Assembly: GCA_963698535.1 (NCBI GenBank)
Contig: CAVORD010000001.1
Location: forward strand, 1,488,001-1,552,000
DNA from: CAVORD01 sp963698535
GTDB taxonomy: Bacteria; Bacteroidota; Bacteroidia; Bacteroidales; VadinHA17
Reading direction: 5' to 3'
Length of the DNA: 64,000 nt
Position 1 is the first letter of the stretch. Each line of letters opens with the position of its first letter. This document shows positions 1 to 8,435 of this stretch, one piece after another. The notes below the pieces were generated by a model. The model worked only from the letters and a program-made list of their open reading frames with translations, was not told where the DNA came from and ran no database searches. Position numbers and translations under genes: made by a program.

Positions 1-191
1 ACTATTACTTCGGTAATGAACGATTCATTCCCCTTGTCGGGATCGATGGCTATGGAGGCATAGAATACCGGTTCAGAGAGATACCTCTGGCAATATCACT
101 TAATCTTAAACCATATGCCGAGATAACATTACCGGCCTTCGTTAATCTGATTCCTGGCGACCTGGGGATCTCCTTTTCTTATTGTTTCTAA
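1..191 (+). CDS. C-terminal end of an outer-membrane protein (partial)
   Basis: An open frame runs in from the left edge (first full codon at position 3) and stops at the TAA at 189-191. The visible 62 residues have alternating hydrophobic residues and end in SFSYCF, a terminal aromatic residue as is usual for the last strand of an outer-membrane beta-barrel. The family cannot be named from this fragment. It lies 30 bp before a similar short barrel-like gene on the same strand, so the two may be co-transcribed. Confidence 0.55.
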   Translation, partial: YYFGNERFIPLVGIDGYGGIEYRFREIPLAISLNLKPYAEITLPAFVNLIPGDLGISFSYCF

Positions 192-221
192 CCGATCAGC
201 AACTACTTAAATTATCATATC

Positions 222-860
222 ATGAAACCATTACTAATAATAGCAATAACCCTTTTCATAAGTACAACTCTTTTATCACAAGACCCGGAACTTGAGTACT
301 ACAAAAGCAAAGAGATGAAGACACTTCTGGGCAGAAATAAATCCGGAGGTGGTTATTTCGCCGTTCAGATGGGTTATGCCTCAATATCAGGGAGGCATGC
401 CGTAACAACAGGTGCCAGGATGACCTGGATAGCAAACCATGTTCTCGGTATTGGTTTCGGAGGCAATGGCTTCATTAACGAGGTCGTCTACAACCCCGCA
501 CTCAACAGCGATGTCTTTGTCGCCGGCGGCTATGGTGGATTGTATATAGAGCCAGTGCTTATGCCCAGATCCCCCATCCATTTTTCATTTCCTGTCCTCT
601 TTGGGGCCGGAGGTATATCATACATTTCAGATAACTACCCTGGAGGAAGCAATTTTATCGAAGAGACAGAAACTTTTCTTATTATCGAACCTGCTGCCGA
701 GATCCAACTTAATATGACCAGATTCTTCAGGCTATCGATTGGTGCAAGCTACAGATATCCCTCATCATTCAATACAGGACTGGGTAACAGTGAGTATGTT
801 AGTGTATCGTCTCTCAGGGGTCCGGGGTACTCGGTGACCCTTAAATTCGGTAAGTTCTAG
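222..860 (+). CDS. Small outer-membrane beta-barrel-like protein, unknown function
   Basis: The 212-residue product starts with a clear signal peptide (MKPLLIIAITLFISTTLLSQ) and continues with short amphipathic, glycine- and aromatic-rich segments such as GGYGGLYIEP and FFRLSIGASYRYP. It ends in SVTLKFGKF, typical of a terminal barrel strand. This pattern suggests an 8-10 stranded outer-membrane barrel. No catalytic motif is visible and no specific family was recognised. It follows another barrel C-terminus by 30 bp and is convergent with the dsbD-like gene. Confidence 0.6.
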   Translation: MKPLLIIAITLFISTTLLSQDPELEYYKSKEMKTLLGRNKSGGGYFAVQMGYASISGRHAVTTGARMTWIANHVLGIGFGGNGFINEVVYNPALNSDVFVAGGYGGLYIEPVLMPRSPIHFSFPVLFGAGGISYISDNYPGGSNFIEETETFLIIEPAAEIQLNMTRFFRLSIGASYRYPSSFNTGLGNSEYVSVSSLRGPGYSVTLKFGKF

Positions 861-928
861 TAGTTGGGTGATATAAAAGTTAATGTTTGGATAGATAATT
901 CTGGCGTCAGTTTTCTGTTTAAGTAACT

Positions 929-2896
929 CTATTTAAGAGCCTTGTATTTTGCAATACCTTCGTCAAGCCAGTTGACATATTCTGTCACATTCAGATTATG
1001 ACCCATCGGATTATTAAGGGTATTTCCATCGTTGTCGAGGATCACATAGAGAGGAAGGGCATTTGTCTTGAACCTGGTAATCTCAAAATCTTCGTTGACC
1101 TTACCCATGGTCTTTTTAATTTTTCCATCCAGAGCAGAGGTAATCCACTCATTCTCGGGCAACTGAGTTCTGTCATCAACGTACAGGGCAATAATTACGA
1201 ACTCCTCCTTTAATCTCTTAAAAACTTCCGGATTGCTCCACACCTTACTCTCCATCTCTTTGCAATTGGAGCATGCGTGCCCTTTAAAATCCAGAAGCAC
1301 CGGCTTACCCAGCGACCTGGCACATGCCATTCCCTGTTCATAATCAAAGTAACCTTCAAGTCCTTGCGGGAGGTGAAGTTTATCAGCATATTTTGGAGTT
1401 TCGCATATTGAGGAGACCTGGTTGCCTGCTATCGCTACCGGTCCATTCTGTGAAACACGTCTGGATACAAGGTCTACCAGATCGAACTTCGCTGTTTCGC
1501 GTGCCGGCAACAACCCTGAAACACCTGATAGTGGTGCACCGAAAAGCCCCGGTATAAGGTAAACGGCAAAGGAAAAAGATGCAATAGCGATTATTAACCT
1601 AAATACACCTATGTGCTTTACTTCACTATCATGAGAAAACCTGATCTTACCCAGAAGATAGACTCCAAGAATAAAGAAAAGGACGATCCATACGGCAAGT
1701 ACAAGATCGCGGGTTACTATACCAAGACCATATACTGAATCTATTGTTGCAATAAATTTGAAACTGAAGGCAAGCATCAGGAATCCGAGGACCACCTTAA
1801 CTGAATTGAGCCATCCGCCCGATTTTGGAAGCTTATCCATAACAGAGGGGAATAGTGCAAACAGTGTAAAAGGTATTGCAAAGGCAAGTCCGAATCCGAA
1901 CATTCCTATAGTTGGTCTCAATACATCACCACTGGCAGCCTCAACAAGAAGCGCGCCTACAATAGGGCCAGTACAACTGAATGAGACAAGCACGGTGGTC
2001 ACACCCAGGAAGAAAGCTGCCACAATCCCGCCTTTGTCTACTTTTGAATCAGTTTTGTTAATCCATTTGGCAGGAAGAACAATTTCAAATGCCCCCAGAA
2101 ATGAGACGGCAAACAATATAAAGAGTGAAAAGAAGAGCAGATTCGGGATCCAGTGTGTGCTGAGTGCATTTGCTACTCCTGCTCCTGCGCTTGTAAGTGA
2201 TACTATTATTCCCAGTGATGAATAGAGCAGGATTATTGAAATCCCGAAAACCATCGCATTAAGCAACGACTTTCCCTTCCCTGCTCCTGCTCCGCTAAAG
2301 AAAGCGACTGTCATAGGTATCATAGGGAATACACAAGGTGTCAGTATTCCGGCAAAGCCTGCAAGCATTGAAAGGAGAAAGAAGCTGAGGAAGCCTTTGC
2401 TTGTCTTCTCAGATGGCTGCATTCCTGTTGTCACAGGAATATTCCCACCATTTGAAATGGTAATCTCAAACTCCTCATCCTTAGGAGGAGAGCACTTTTC
2501 ATCGTCGCATGCCATATAATTAACAAGGCCCTTAACGCTAAAACTTTCTTTATCACTTCTGACTGTCTGTCTGAATTCTGCTTCATGACTAAAATATGCG
2601 ATATCCATACTAAAGCCCTCATCGAAAACCACCTCGGTTGATGACAACTGCCTTACTTCGCCAATTAATTCAAAATCACCGGTTTCAAAGACAAAGGATG
2701 TTGGTATTGGTCCGCCCTCAGGAATATCCATGGAATAGAGGTGTGATCTTTCCTCTATTACTGCTTTCATTACTATTTCATACTCTTTGTCTGATTTCTT
2801 TTCCCAGCTAAATTGCCATGATACAGGATCGTATACCTGGCTTGACATAGCTATAGAAAAAAGCAGAAAAACAACTATTCCGTAAAATCTCTTCAT
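929..2896 (-). CDS. dsbD: DsbD-family protein-disulfide reductase
   Basis: This 655-residue protein has the DsbD three-part layout. A signal peptide leads to a periplasmic N-terminal domain with the cysteine pair in MACDDEKCSPP. A polytopic membrane domain follows, with the two redox cysteines in LTPCVFPMIPMT and SFSCTGPIVG. The C-terminal thioredoxin-like domain carries a CSNC active site in GHACSNCKEME. Family knowledge: electrons pass from cytoplasmic thioredoxin across the inner membrane to periplasmic partners used in disulfide isomerisation or cytochrome maturation. The gene appears to stand alone; the next gene upstream on this strand is rng, 65 bp away. Confidence 0.9.
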   Translation of the reverse strand: MKRFYGIVVFLLFSIAMSSQVYDPVSWQFSWEKKSDKEYEIVMKAVIEERSHLYSMDIPEGGPIPTSFVFETGDFELIGEVRQLSSTEVVFDEGFSMDIAYFSHEAEFRQTVRSDKESFSVKGLVNYMACDDEKCSPPKDEEFEITISNGGNIPVTTGMQPSEKTSKGFLSFFLLSMLAGFAGILTPCVFPMIPMTVAFFSGAGAGKGKSLLNAMVFGISIILLYSSLGIIVSLTSAGAGVANALSTHWIPNLLFFSLFILFAVSFLGAFEIVLPAKWINKTDSKVDKGGIVAAFFLGVTTVLVSFSCTGPIVGALLVEAASGDVLRPTIGMFGFGLAFAIPFTLFALFPSVMDKLPKSGGWLNSVKVVLGFLMLAFSFKFIATIDSVYGLGIVTRDLVLAVWIVLFFILGVYLLGKIRFSHDSEVKHIGVFRLIIAIASFSFAVYLIPGLFGAPLSGVSGLLPARETAKFDLVDLVSRRVSQNGPVAIAGNQVSSICETPKYADKLHLPQGLEGYFDYEQGMACARSLGKPVLLDFKGHACSNCKEMESKVWSNPEVFKRLKEEFVIIALYVDDRTQLPENEWITSALDGKIKKTMGKVNEDFEITRFKTNALPLYVILDNDGNTLNNPMGHNLNVTEYVNWLDEGIAKYKALK

Positions 2897-2961
2897 AACA
2901 AGTCCTAATTACAGGGTTGTATTTAATAATAACATTGTTTCAAACAAATTGTTGTTGGCCA

Positions 2962-4518
2962 CTAGGTCAGATCTATCTCATTGTCGAATCGGTCGTAGAA
3001 CTGGTAGGTGGTTACAGGAAATGATTCAATAGGCATCACCTTGATATTAACACCGTGCTTACGGTTCCATTTCATAAGTAATGTAATAAGTCCCTTCCTG
3101 AGGTAAGCCTCCACAAAAGGATGTACTTTAAGAACAAACTTCCGTGTTTTAACCTTTTCAAGTATGGTAGTCAGTCTTGTCTCAATTTCGTCGGTAAGCA
3201 GGATCGTCGGCCCTATTTCTCCGGAACCAAGACAAGTAGGGCACTTCTCCAGAGTGGTAATGTTCATCTCAGGACGAACCCTCTGGCGGGTTATTTGCAT
3301 TACCCCGAATTTGCTAAGGGGCAGTATATTGTGTTTTGTCCTGTCGTTGCTCATCACATCCTTCATCTTGTCGTAAAGAGCTTGCCTGTTCTCCGCCGAC
3401 TGCATATCGATGAAATCGATGATTATTATACCTCCCATATCTCTAAGTCGCAGCTGTCGGGCTATCTCTGTCGCTGCCTCCATATTGACATCCAGGGCAT
3501 TGGTCTCCTGATCGTTACCGGACTTCGACCTGTTACCGCTGTTTACGTCTATTACATGCAGCGCCTCCGTATGCTCGATAATAAGATATGCACCATGACG
3601 AAAGGATACAGTCTTTCCAAATAGTCCCTTAATCTGCCTGGAGATACCGAAATGATCGAAGATCGGCTCCGGCTCCTTATACAGTTTAACGATCTTCTCT
3701 TTCTCAGGAGCAATGTCGCTGATGTAGTTCTTTATCTCACCCGCCACAACCTCGTCATTTACATGAATTGAATTGAAACTCATGTTAAGGAGGTCTCTGA
3801 CAATAGCGGTTGTCCTGTTTACTTCTCCAATAAAGAGTTTAGGGTGCTTAATATCTTTTCGGGTTGAATAGAAGGCCGATTCCCATCGCCTTACCAGTTC
3901 TCTTAACTCCTTATCCAGCACAGCCACCTTCTTACCCTCTGCCACAGTCCTTACTATAACTCCATAGTTTCTGGGTCTGATACTCTGGATCAGTGTCTTA
4001 AGTCTGTTCTTCTCCTCTACACTCTCTATCTTGGAAGATATTGATACTTTATCGGAGAAAGGAAGCAATACAAGATTTCTTCCTGCAAGTGATATCTCAG
4101 AAGCAAGTCTTGGCCCTTTGGTAGAAATAGGTTCTTTTGTTATCTGTACCAGTACTGTCTGACCGGTGGCAAGAATATCTGATATCTTCCCATCCTTATC
4201 GATATCGGGTTCAGAATTGAATTTCTGAACAGGGATCATCCTTCCCTTCCTGTTAATACCGGAATGATAAAATTTATGAAGGGTCCTGAACTGAGCTCCC
4301 AGATCCAGATAATGGAGGAATGCATCACGTTCATAACCAACGTTTATAAAGGCCGCATTCAGGCCTGGCATTATTTTCTTAACCTTACCGAGGTATATAT
4401 CCCCTACCGAAAAACTTACATTTCTCTGTTCCTTATGTAACTCATTGAGCTGCTTGTTTTCGAGGAGGGCAATTGATATATCCTTTTCACCGGCATCAAT
4501 TATTAATTCTTTACTCAC
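2962..4518 (-). CDS. rng: Ribonuclease G/E family endoribonuclease
   Basis: The product (518 residues from this start) is an RNase G/E. An S1-like region in the first 130 residues (FSVGDIYLGKVKK, ILATGQTVLVQI) is followed by the catalytic domain with metal-binding aspartates in HVIDVNSGNRS and IIIIDFIDM. The zinc-link motif CPTCLGSGE follows. The enzyme cleaves AU-rich single-stranded RNA in rRNA maturation and mRNA decay. I chose the GTG at 4518 because SKELIID aligns with the usual family N-terminus; an in-frame ATG at 4551 would add 11 untypical residues and nearly touch a perfect hairpin. The gene lies downstream of hup and the bS22-like gene on the same strand. Confidence 0.92.
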   Translation of the reverse strand: MSKELIIDAGEKDISIALLENKQLNELHKEQRNVSFSVGDIYLGKVKKIMPGLNAAFINVGYERDAFLHYLDLGAQFRTLHKFYHSGINRKGRMIPVQKFNSEPDIDKDGKISDILATGQTVLVQITKEPISTKGPRLASEISLAGRNLVLLPFSDKVSISSKIESVEEKNRLKTLIQSIRPRNYGVIVRTVAEGKKVAVLDKELRELVRRWESAFYSTRKDIKHPKLFIGEVNRTTAIVRDLLNMSFNSIHVNDEVVAGEIKNYISDIAPEKEKIVKLYKEPEPIFDHFGISRQIKGLFGKTVSFRHGAYLIIEHTEALHVIDVNSGNRSKSGNDQETNALDVNMEAATEIARQLRLRDMGGIIIIDFIDMQSAENRQALYDKMKDVMSNDRTKHNILPLSKFGVMQITRQRVRPEMNITTLEKCPTCLGSGEIGPTILLTDEIETRLTTILEKVKTRKFVLKVHPFVEAYLRKGLITLLMKWNRKHGVNIKVMPIESFPVTTYQFYDRFDNEIDLT

Positions 4519-4559
4519 ACTTATATATATTTTATGTGAAGTCTCCCACACTAATGCAG

Positions 4560-4591
4560 TAAACCTAAAGACCGAATGATCTTTAGGTTTA
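4560..4591. other. Perfect 12-bp hairpin upstream of rng
   Basis: The arms TAAACCTAAAGA (4560-4571) and TCTTTAGGTTTA (4580-4591) are perfectly complementary around an 8-nt loop. No U-tract follows on either strand, so it does not look like an ordinary intrinsic terminator. It lies between the bS22-like gene and rng, in the predicted rng leader. It could be an RNA processing or autoregulatory site for RNase G, but that is inference. Confidence 0.6.
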
Positions 4592-4622
4592 GCTATTCAG
4601 CAGATGTCCACAACTGGTCCGC

Positions 4623-4715
4623 TTATTTCTTCTTCTTATGCCTGTTCTTCCTCAAACGCTTCTTGCGTTTGTGCGTGGCCATCTTATGTCTTTTACGTTT
4701 TTTTCCGCTTGGCAT
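4623..4715 (-). CDS. Tiny basic protein, AURKAIP1/COX24 (bS22/mS38)-like
   Basis: An ATG-started 30-codon frame encodes a protein that is almost entirely Lys, Arg and His (it begins MPSGKKRKRHKM and ends KNRHKKKK). The KMATHKRKKRLRKNRHKK core matches the COX24/AURKAIP1 C-terminal domain pattern. That pattern is shared by mitochondrial ribosomal protein mS38 and the actinobacterial small-subunit protein bS22. It lies 10 bp downstream of hup and upstream of rng. A role as a small-subunit ribosomal protein is inferred from composition and family resemblance. Confidence 0.75.
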   Translation of the reverse strand: MPSGKKRKRHKMATHKRKKRLRKNRHKKKK

Positions 4716-4725
4716 GATCCCTTAA

Positions 4726-5022
4726 TTACTTCTTAACGTTACTTTTTACTTTACTGATAAATGTCTTAGCCGGCTTGAAAGCAGGTATATTGTGGGCAGG
4801 AATAATAATAGTAGTATTCTTTGATATATTCCTAGCAGTTTTCTTAGCCCTTTTCTTAACAATGAAACTACCAAAACCTCTGAGGTAAACATTATTACCG
4901 GCTACCATTGAATCCTTAACCGACTCCATGAAAGCTTCAACAGTTTTCTGCACTGTCACCTTTTCTATACCAGTATTCTTGGCAATTTCATTTACAATGT
5001 CTGCTTTTGTCATTTTACTCAA
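4726..5022 (-). CDS. hup: HU/IHF-family DNA-binding protein
   Basis: This is a 98-residue HU-type histone-like protein. It opens MTKADIVNEIA, carries the conserved RGFGSFIVKKRAKKTARN segment that starts the DNA-binding arm, and ends with IPAHNIPAFKPAKTF. HU dimers bend and compact DNA without strong sequence preference. The gene heads a unit with the bS22-like protein and probably rng. A TATATTTG -7 element lies 48 bp upstream of the start. Confidence 0.93.
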   Translation of the reverse strand: MSKMTKADIVNEIAKNTGIEKVTVQKTVEAFMESVKDSMVAGNNVYLRGFGSFIVKKRAKKTARNISKNTTIIIPAHNIPAFKPAKTFISKVKSNVKK

Positions 5023-5069
5023 TTTTTAAATTGGACAAATTATTTTGTTACTCGATTTTTTCAACTGTG

Positions 5070-5077
5070 CAAATATA
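5070..5077 (-). promoter_or_regulatory. -7 element (TATATTTG) of the hup promoter
   Basis: Read on the minus strand this is TATATTTG, a perfect match to the Bacteroidota TAnnTTTG -7 box, placed 48 bp before the hup start. No good -33 TTG is seen at the right distance. The remainder of the 5023-5307 gap, between the divergent hup and ssb genes, is AT-rich and shows no gene. Confidence 0.55.
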
Positions 5078-5307
5078 AAAATATTATTTCTTTAAATTGA
5101 AACAGTTACAACAAATTTTAATAAGAATGAGTTTTATATTTATCTGATACACCTTACATTAATCTATTCATAACCTGCTATTACGTTTAAGATTGATCTC
5201 CTTCAGAATGCCGGTCATTGAAATGATATAGTGTTAATTTGGAGTATGAAACTGATTTTTTGCTAACTTTACACTCCTGAAAATTAATTTTCTTAATCTG
5301 AAATTGT

Positions 5308-5796
5308 ATGTCCGTAAACAAGGTCATCTTAGTAGGTAATGTTGGGAAAGACCCAGATGTAAGGTATATCGACACTAATGTACCCGTTGCCACGTTCCCC
5401 ATCGCGACCAGTGAAACCTATCGCAGCAAAGAAGGAGATAAGGTCACCAATACCGAGTGGCACAATATTGTTCTGTGGCGTGGACTTGCAGAGGTTGCAG
5501 AAAAATATGTAAAAAAGGGATCTCAACTATATATCGAAGGGAAAATAAGAACAAGGTCCTATACCGATAAAGAGAATGTAAAAAGATATGTTACCGAAAT
5601 AGTCGCAGATACAATGCAAATGCTGGGCAAGAGATCAGATAATGAAAGCAGCGACAGCTCCAGGGACAACACTCCTTCTCAGCAATATGGAAGCAATCAG
5701 ACACCTTCTCAAGGAAAATCGTCAAGCGGAAATCAGGGTGGAACTTTTGATGATACCTCTGGTCCAAACGACCAGGCCGACGACCTACCATTCTAG
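5308..5796 (+). CDS. ssb: Single-stranded DNA-binding protein
   Basis: The 162-residue product has an N-terminal OB fold (VNKVILVGNVGKDPDVRY, TNTEWHNIVLWRGLAEVAEKYVKKGSQLYIEGK). A flexible Ser/Gln/Gly-rich linker leads to the acidic tip ending DDLPF, the tail that docks SSB partner proteins. It binds ssDNA as a tetramer during replication and repair. It is followed 20 bp later by gldE, the conserved ssb-gldE-gldD order of gliding-type Bacteroidota. The mutY gene often found upstream is absent here. Confidence 0.95.
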   Translation: MSVNKVILVGNVGKDPDVRYIDTNVPVATFPIATSETYRSKEGDKVTNTEWHNIVLWRGLAEVAEKYVKKGSQLYIEGKIRTRSYTDKENVKRYVTEIVADTMQMLGKRSDNESSDSSRDNTPSQQYGSNQTPSQGKSSSGNQGGTFDDTSGPNDQADDLPF

Positions 5797-5815
5797 TTAA
5801 CTCAAATTCAATTAC

Positions 5816-7144
5816 TTGGAAACCGACGATCCTCTTTCTTATTTGTCACTCACAGGTGGAATTACTGTGAATACTCCCGGAATAGACGCTATTGTAGCAA
5901 TACTTTCAGTAATCTTCCTGCTCTTTATCTCGGCCCTGATCAGCGGCTCTGAAGTTGCTTTTTTCTCATTGGGTCCTAATGATCTCCACAAATTCAGCTC
6001 ATCAAAGAATCTGAGGTCAAAGATGGTTATGAAACTTCATTCCATGCCTGAGAGATTATTAAGCACCATTCTTGTTGCAAATAACCTGGTTAATATCGCC
6101 ATCATTATAATAGCTGCCTACATCAGCAGCCAGACATTCAATTTTGGCGACAACAGATTATTAGGCTTTCTGGTTGAGGTAGCTTCAATAACATTCATTT
6201 TACTTCTTTTTGGTGAGATACTCCCAAAGGTATATGCTAACAGGAATCATGTGAAATTTGCATTGCTGATGTCGATACCCATGGACATCCTGGAGAAGAT
6301 TTTCAGGCCGTTGACATCGCTTTTGATGTTTTCCACCGCTTTTGTCAGGAGGAGAGCTGTTGCCAGAAAACCGCAGATAAGCATGGACGATCTGTCGGAT
6401 GCTCTGGAACTTACCGGCGACGATATAAAAGAAGATAAAAGGATACTTGAGGGTATCGTGAAATTCGGAAACATATCTGTTACAAGCATTATGTGCCCCA
6501 GAATGGATGTTACATCCTTCGATATGAAACTTCCCTTTGGAAAGATACTGCCTATAATCATTGAAACAGGGTTTTCAAGGTTCCCCGTTTACAGCAGTTC
6601 TTTCGATAATGTGAAGGGCATTTTGTTTGTTAAAGACCTGCTTCCGCATCTTAATAAACCCGAAAATTTCAAGTGGCAAACTTTGATACGCCCTCCCTAT
6701 TTTGTGCCTGAAACAAAAAGGATCAACGAGCTTCTTCAGGAATTCCAAACAAGGCAGATACATATGGCCGTTGTTATAGATGAATATGGCGGTACAAGCG
6801 GAATCGTAACCCTTGAGGATATTCTGGAAGAGATAGTCGGAGAGATCACCGATGAAACAGATGAAGAGGAGATCCTCTACAGGCAAATAGATGAACGGAC
6901 CTTCATCTTCGAAGGGAAAACAATGCTATATGACTTTCTCAAGATAATTGGTGCCGATGATGAGTTGTTCGACGAGGAGAAAGGTGAGTCGGAAACACTC
7001 GCCGGACTGCTTCTTGAAGTAGCAGGAGAAATTCCGGAACGGGATACACTTATAGATATTGGCCCTTATACCTTTCAGATTGCTTCGGTCGATAACAGGA
7101 GGATCAAGAAGATTAAAGTTACAATTGCCGGGAGGCAGAAATAA
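5816..7144 (+). CDS. gldE: GldE, CNNM/CBS-domain gliding-associated membrane protein
   Basis: The 442-residue protein starts at a TTG. Its N-terminal CNNM (DUF21) membrane domain has hydrophobic segments at about residues 20-45, 85-105 and 120-140. A pair of CBS domains follows (about 205-330, including VIDEYGGTSGIVTLEDILEEIVGEI). The C-terminus is a CorC/HlyC-type domain. In Flavobacterium, GldE is a GldD partner linked to T9SS and gliding. Its stop codon overlaps the gldD start (TAATGA), indicating translational coupling. Confidence 0.9.
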   Translation: METDDPLSYLSLTGGITVNTPGIDAIVAILSVIFLLFISALISGSEVAFFSLGPNDLHKFSSSKNLRSKMVMKLHSMPERLLSTILVANNLVNIAIIIIAAYISSQTFNFGDNRLLGFLVEVASITFILLLFGEILPKVYANRNHVKFALLMSIPMDILEKIFRPLTSLLMFSTAFVRRRAVARKPQISMDDLSDALELTGDDIKEDKRILEGIVKFGNISVTSIMCPRMDVTSFDMKLPFGKILPIIIETGFSRFPVYSSSFDNVKGILFVKDLLPHLNKPENFKWQTLIRPPYFVPETKRINELLQEFQTRQIHMAVVIDEYGGTSGIVTLEDILEEIVGEITDETDEEEILYRQIDERTFIFEGKTMLYDFLKIIGADDELFDEEKGESETLAGLLLEVAGEIPERDTLIDIGPYTFQIASVDNRRIKKIKVTIAGRQK

Positions 7145-7713
7145 TGAGATATCTTATCATTACAGGATTGATGGCGATTGCTCTGATTGGATGCACCGGC
7201 AAAACTGAAGTACCTAAGCCAAGAGGATATTTTAGGATTGACCTTCCAGAGAAAGAGTACCAATTATACGATACTACATGTCCCTATCGATTTGAAATAC
7301 CTGTCTATGCCACTGTCTCGAATAATATTGACGGAACAACAGAACCATGCTGGATAAATATTGAATTCCCACAGAACAAAGCCAAGCTTTACATTAGTTA
7401 CAAAAGGATAGACCATAACCTGCCGCAACTGCTCGACGATACTCATGATCTGGCATTTAAACATAGTATTAAAGCCGATGCCATTTATGAAACATCATGG
7501 ATAAATGATGCTGAGAAAGTATATGGTATAGTTTATGACCTTAAAGGAAATACAGCCTCATCACTACAGTTTTTCGCTACCGACAGCACAACACATTTCC
7601 TGAGAGGCTCCCTTTATTTTATGGCTCAGCCAAATGCCGATTCGCTTGCACCGGTTTTATCGTACCTTAGGGAGGATATTATTCACCTCCTGGAAACCCT
7701 CAGGTGGAATTAA
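7144..7713 (+). CDS. gldD: Gliding motility lipoprotein GldD
   Basis: The 189-residue product has a lipoprotein signal with lipobox ALIGC (mature Cys at about residue 16). The GldD signature KPRGYFRIDLPEKEY follows. GldD is needed for gliding and T9SS function in Flavobacterium. The start overlaps the gldE stop. Presence of gldD does not prove motility, because many non-gliding T9SS species keep it. Confidence 0.93.
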   Translation: MRYLIITGLMAIALIGCTGKTEVPKPRGYFRIDLPEKEYQLYDTTCPYRFEIPVYATVSNNIDGTTEPCWINIEFPQNKAKLYISYKRIDHNLPQLLDDTHDLAFKHSIKADAIYETSWINDAEKVYGIVYDLKGNTASSLQFFATDSTTHFLRGSLYFMAQPNADSLAPVLSYLREDIIHLLETLRWN

Positions 7714-7728
7714 TATCAATACCAGGGT

Positions 7729-8376
7729 ATGGGATGTATAACGAAACATTATCTAGATAAGGATTCCATTCTTGGGGTATGGAAGATCGAGGAGGATCTT
7801 TGTACCCTGCTGAAAATGGTAAGCCTTAAAACAACAGATAAGGAGAGGTACAAGGAGTTTCGAAGCAACAGCAGAAGGATCGAGTTTCTCTCGGTCAGAG
7901 CGCTGCTCATGGAGCTGATAGGCCCGGAAGCTTCAATACTGTATAATAAATTCAACAAACCGTTTCTGAAAGATGGCTCTCATTTTATAAGTATCTCCCA
8001 TTCTCATAAGCTTACAGCTATACTCTTAAGCAGATCGGAAAAGGTTGGAATTGATCTTGAATTCATGAGCTCCAATATCTCTGCTTTTGCATTTAAGTTC
8101 ATTAACAGGAGTGAAAAGATCACCCGGGATAAAGAACTGCGCAAATACCATCTATATATTCACTGGTGCGCGAAAGAAGCATTGTATAAGATCTGCGACA
8201 AGCCTGGCATAAGCCTCAGGAAAGACATTATAATAAAACCTTTTGCAATAAAGGAAGCAGGAGAAATAGAAGGAATCGTTAAATCAAAAATCATTAACGA
8301 CAGTTTTACCCTTAACTACTCCACTTACGATAATTATGCCATAGTCTGGACCAAAAAGAACTATGAGAATATCTGA
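7729..8376 (+). CDS. 4'-phosphopantetheinyl transferase superfamily protein
   Basis: The 215-residue protein has the Sfp-type signature: HFISISHSHKLTAIL, then KVGIDLEFM (metal-binding Asp and Glu), then HWCAKEALYKI. Sfp-type enzymes move phosphopantetheine from CoA to a carrier-protein serine. The gene is 15 bp after gldD and ends the ssb-gldE-gldD unit. No carrier-protein gene is nearby, so the substrate cannot be inferred. Confidence 0.85.
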   Translation: MGCITKHYLDKDSILGVWKIEEDLCTLLKMVSLKTTDKERYKEFRSNSRRIEFLSVRALLMELIGPEASILYNKFNKPFLKDGSHFISISHSHKLTAILLSRSEKVGIDLEFMSSNISAFAFKFINRSEKITRDKELRKYHLYIHWCAKEALYKICDKPGISLRKDIIIKPFAIKEAGEIEGIVKSKIINDSFTLNYSTYDNYAIVWTKKNYENI

Positions 8377-8389
8377 AAGATGAATAAAA

Positions 8390-8417
8390 AAAGGTGTTCA
8401 CAATCGTGAACACCTTT
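8390..8417 (-). terminator. Intrinsic terminator for the TPR gene (possibly bidirectional)
   Basis: A perfect 12-bp stem AAAGGTGTTCAC / GTGAACACCTTT with a 4-nt loop lies between convergent genes. On the minus strand it is followed by a T6 run, giving a good intrinsic terminator for the TPR gene. It could also act on the plus strand. Confidence 0.85.
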
Positions 8418-8435
8418 ACTTCCAAATTCTATATT

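Noticed and set aside
5187..5402. Minus-strand frame overlapping ssb
   Set aside because: It overlaps the ssb start and the divergent promoter region and has no family resemblance.
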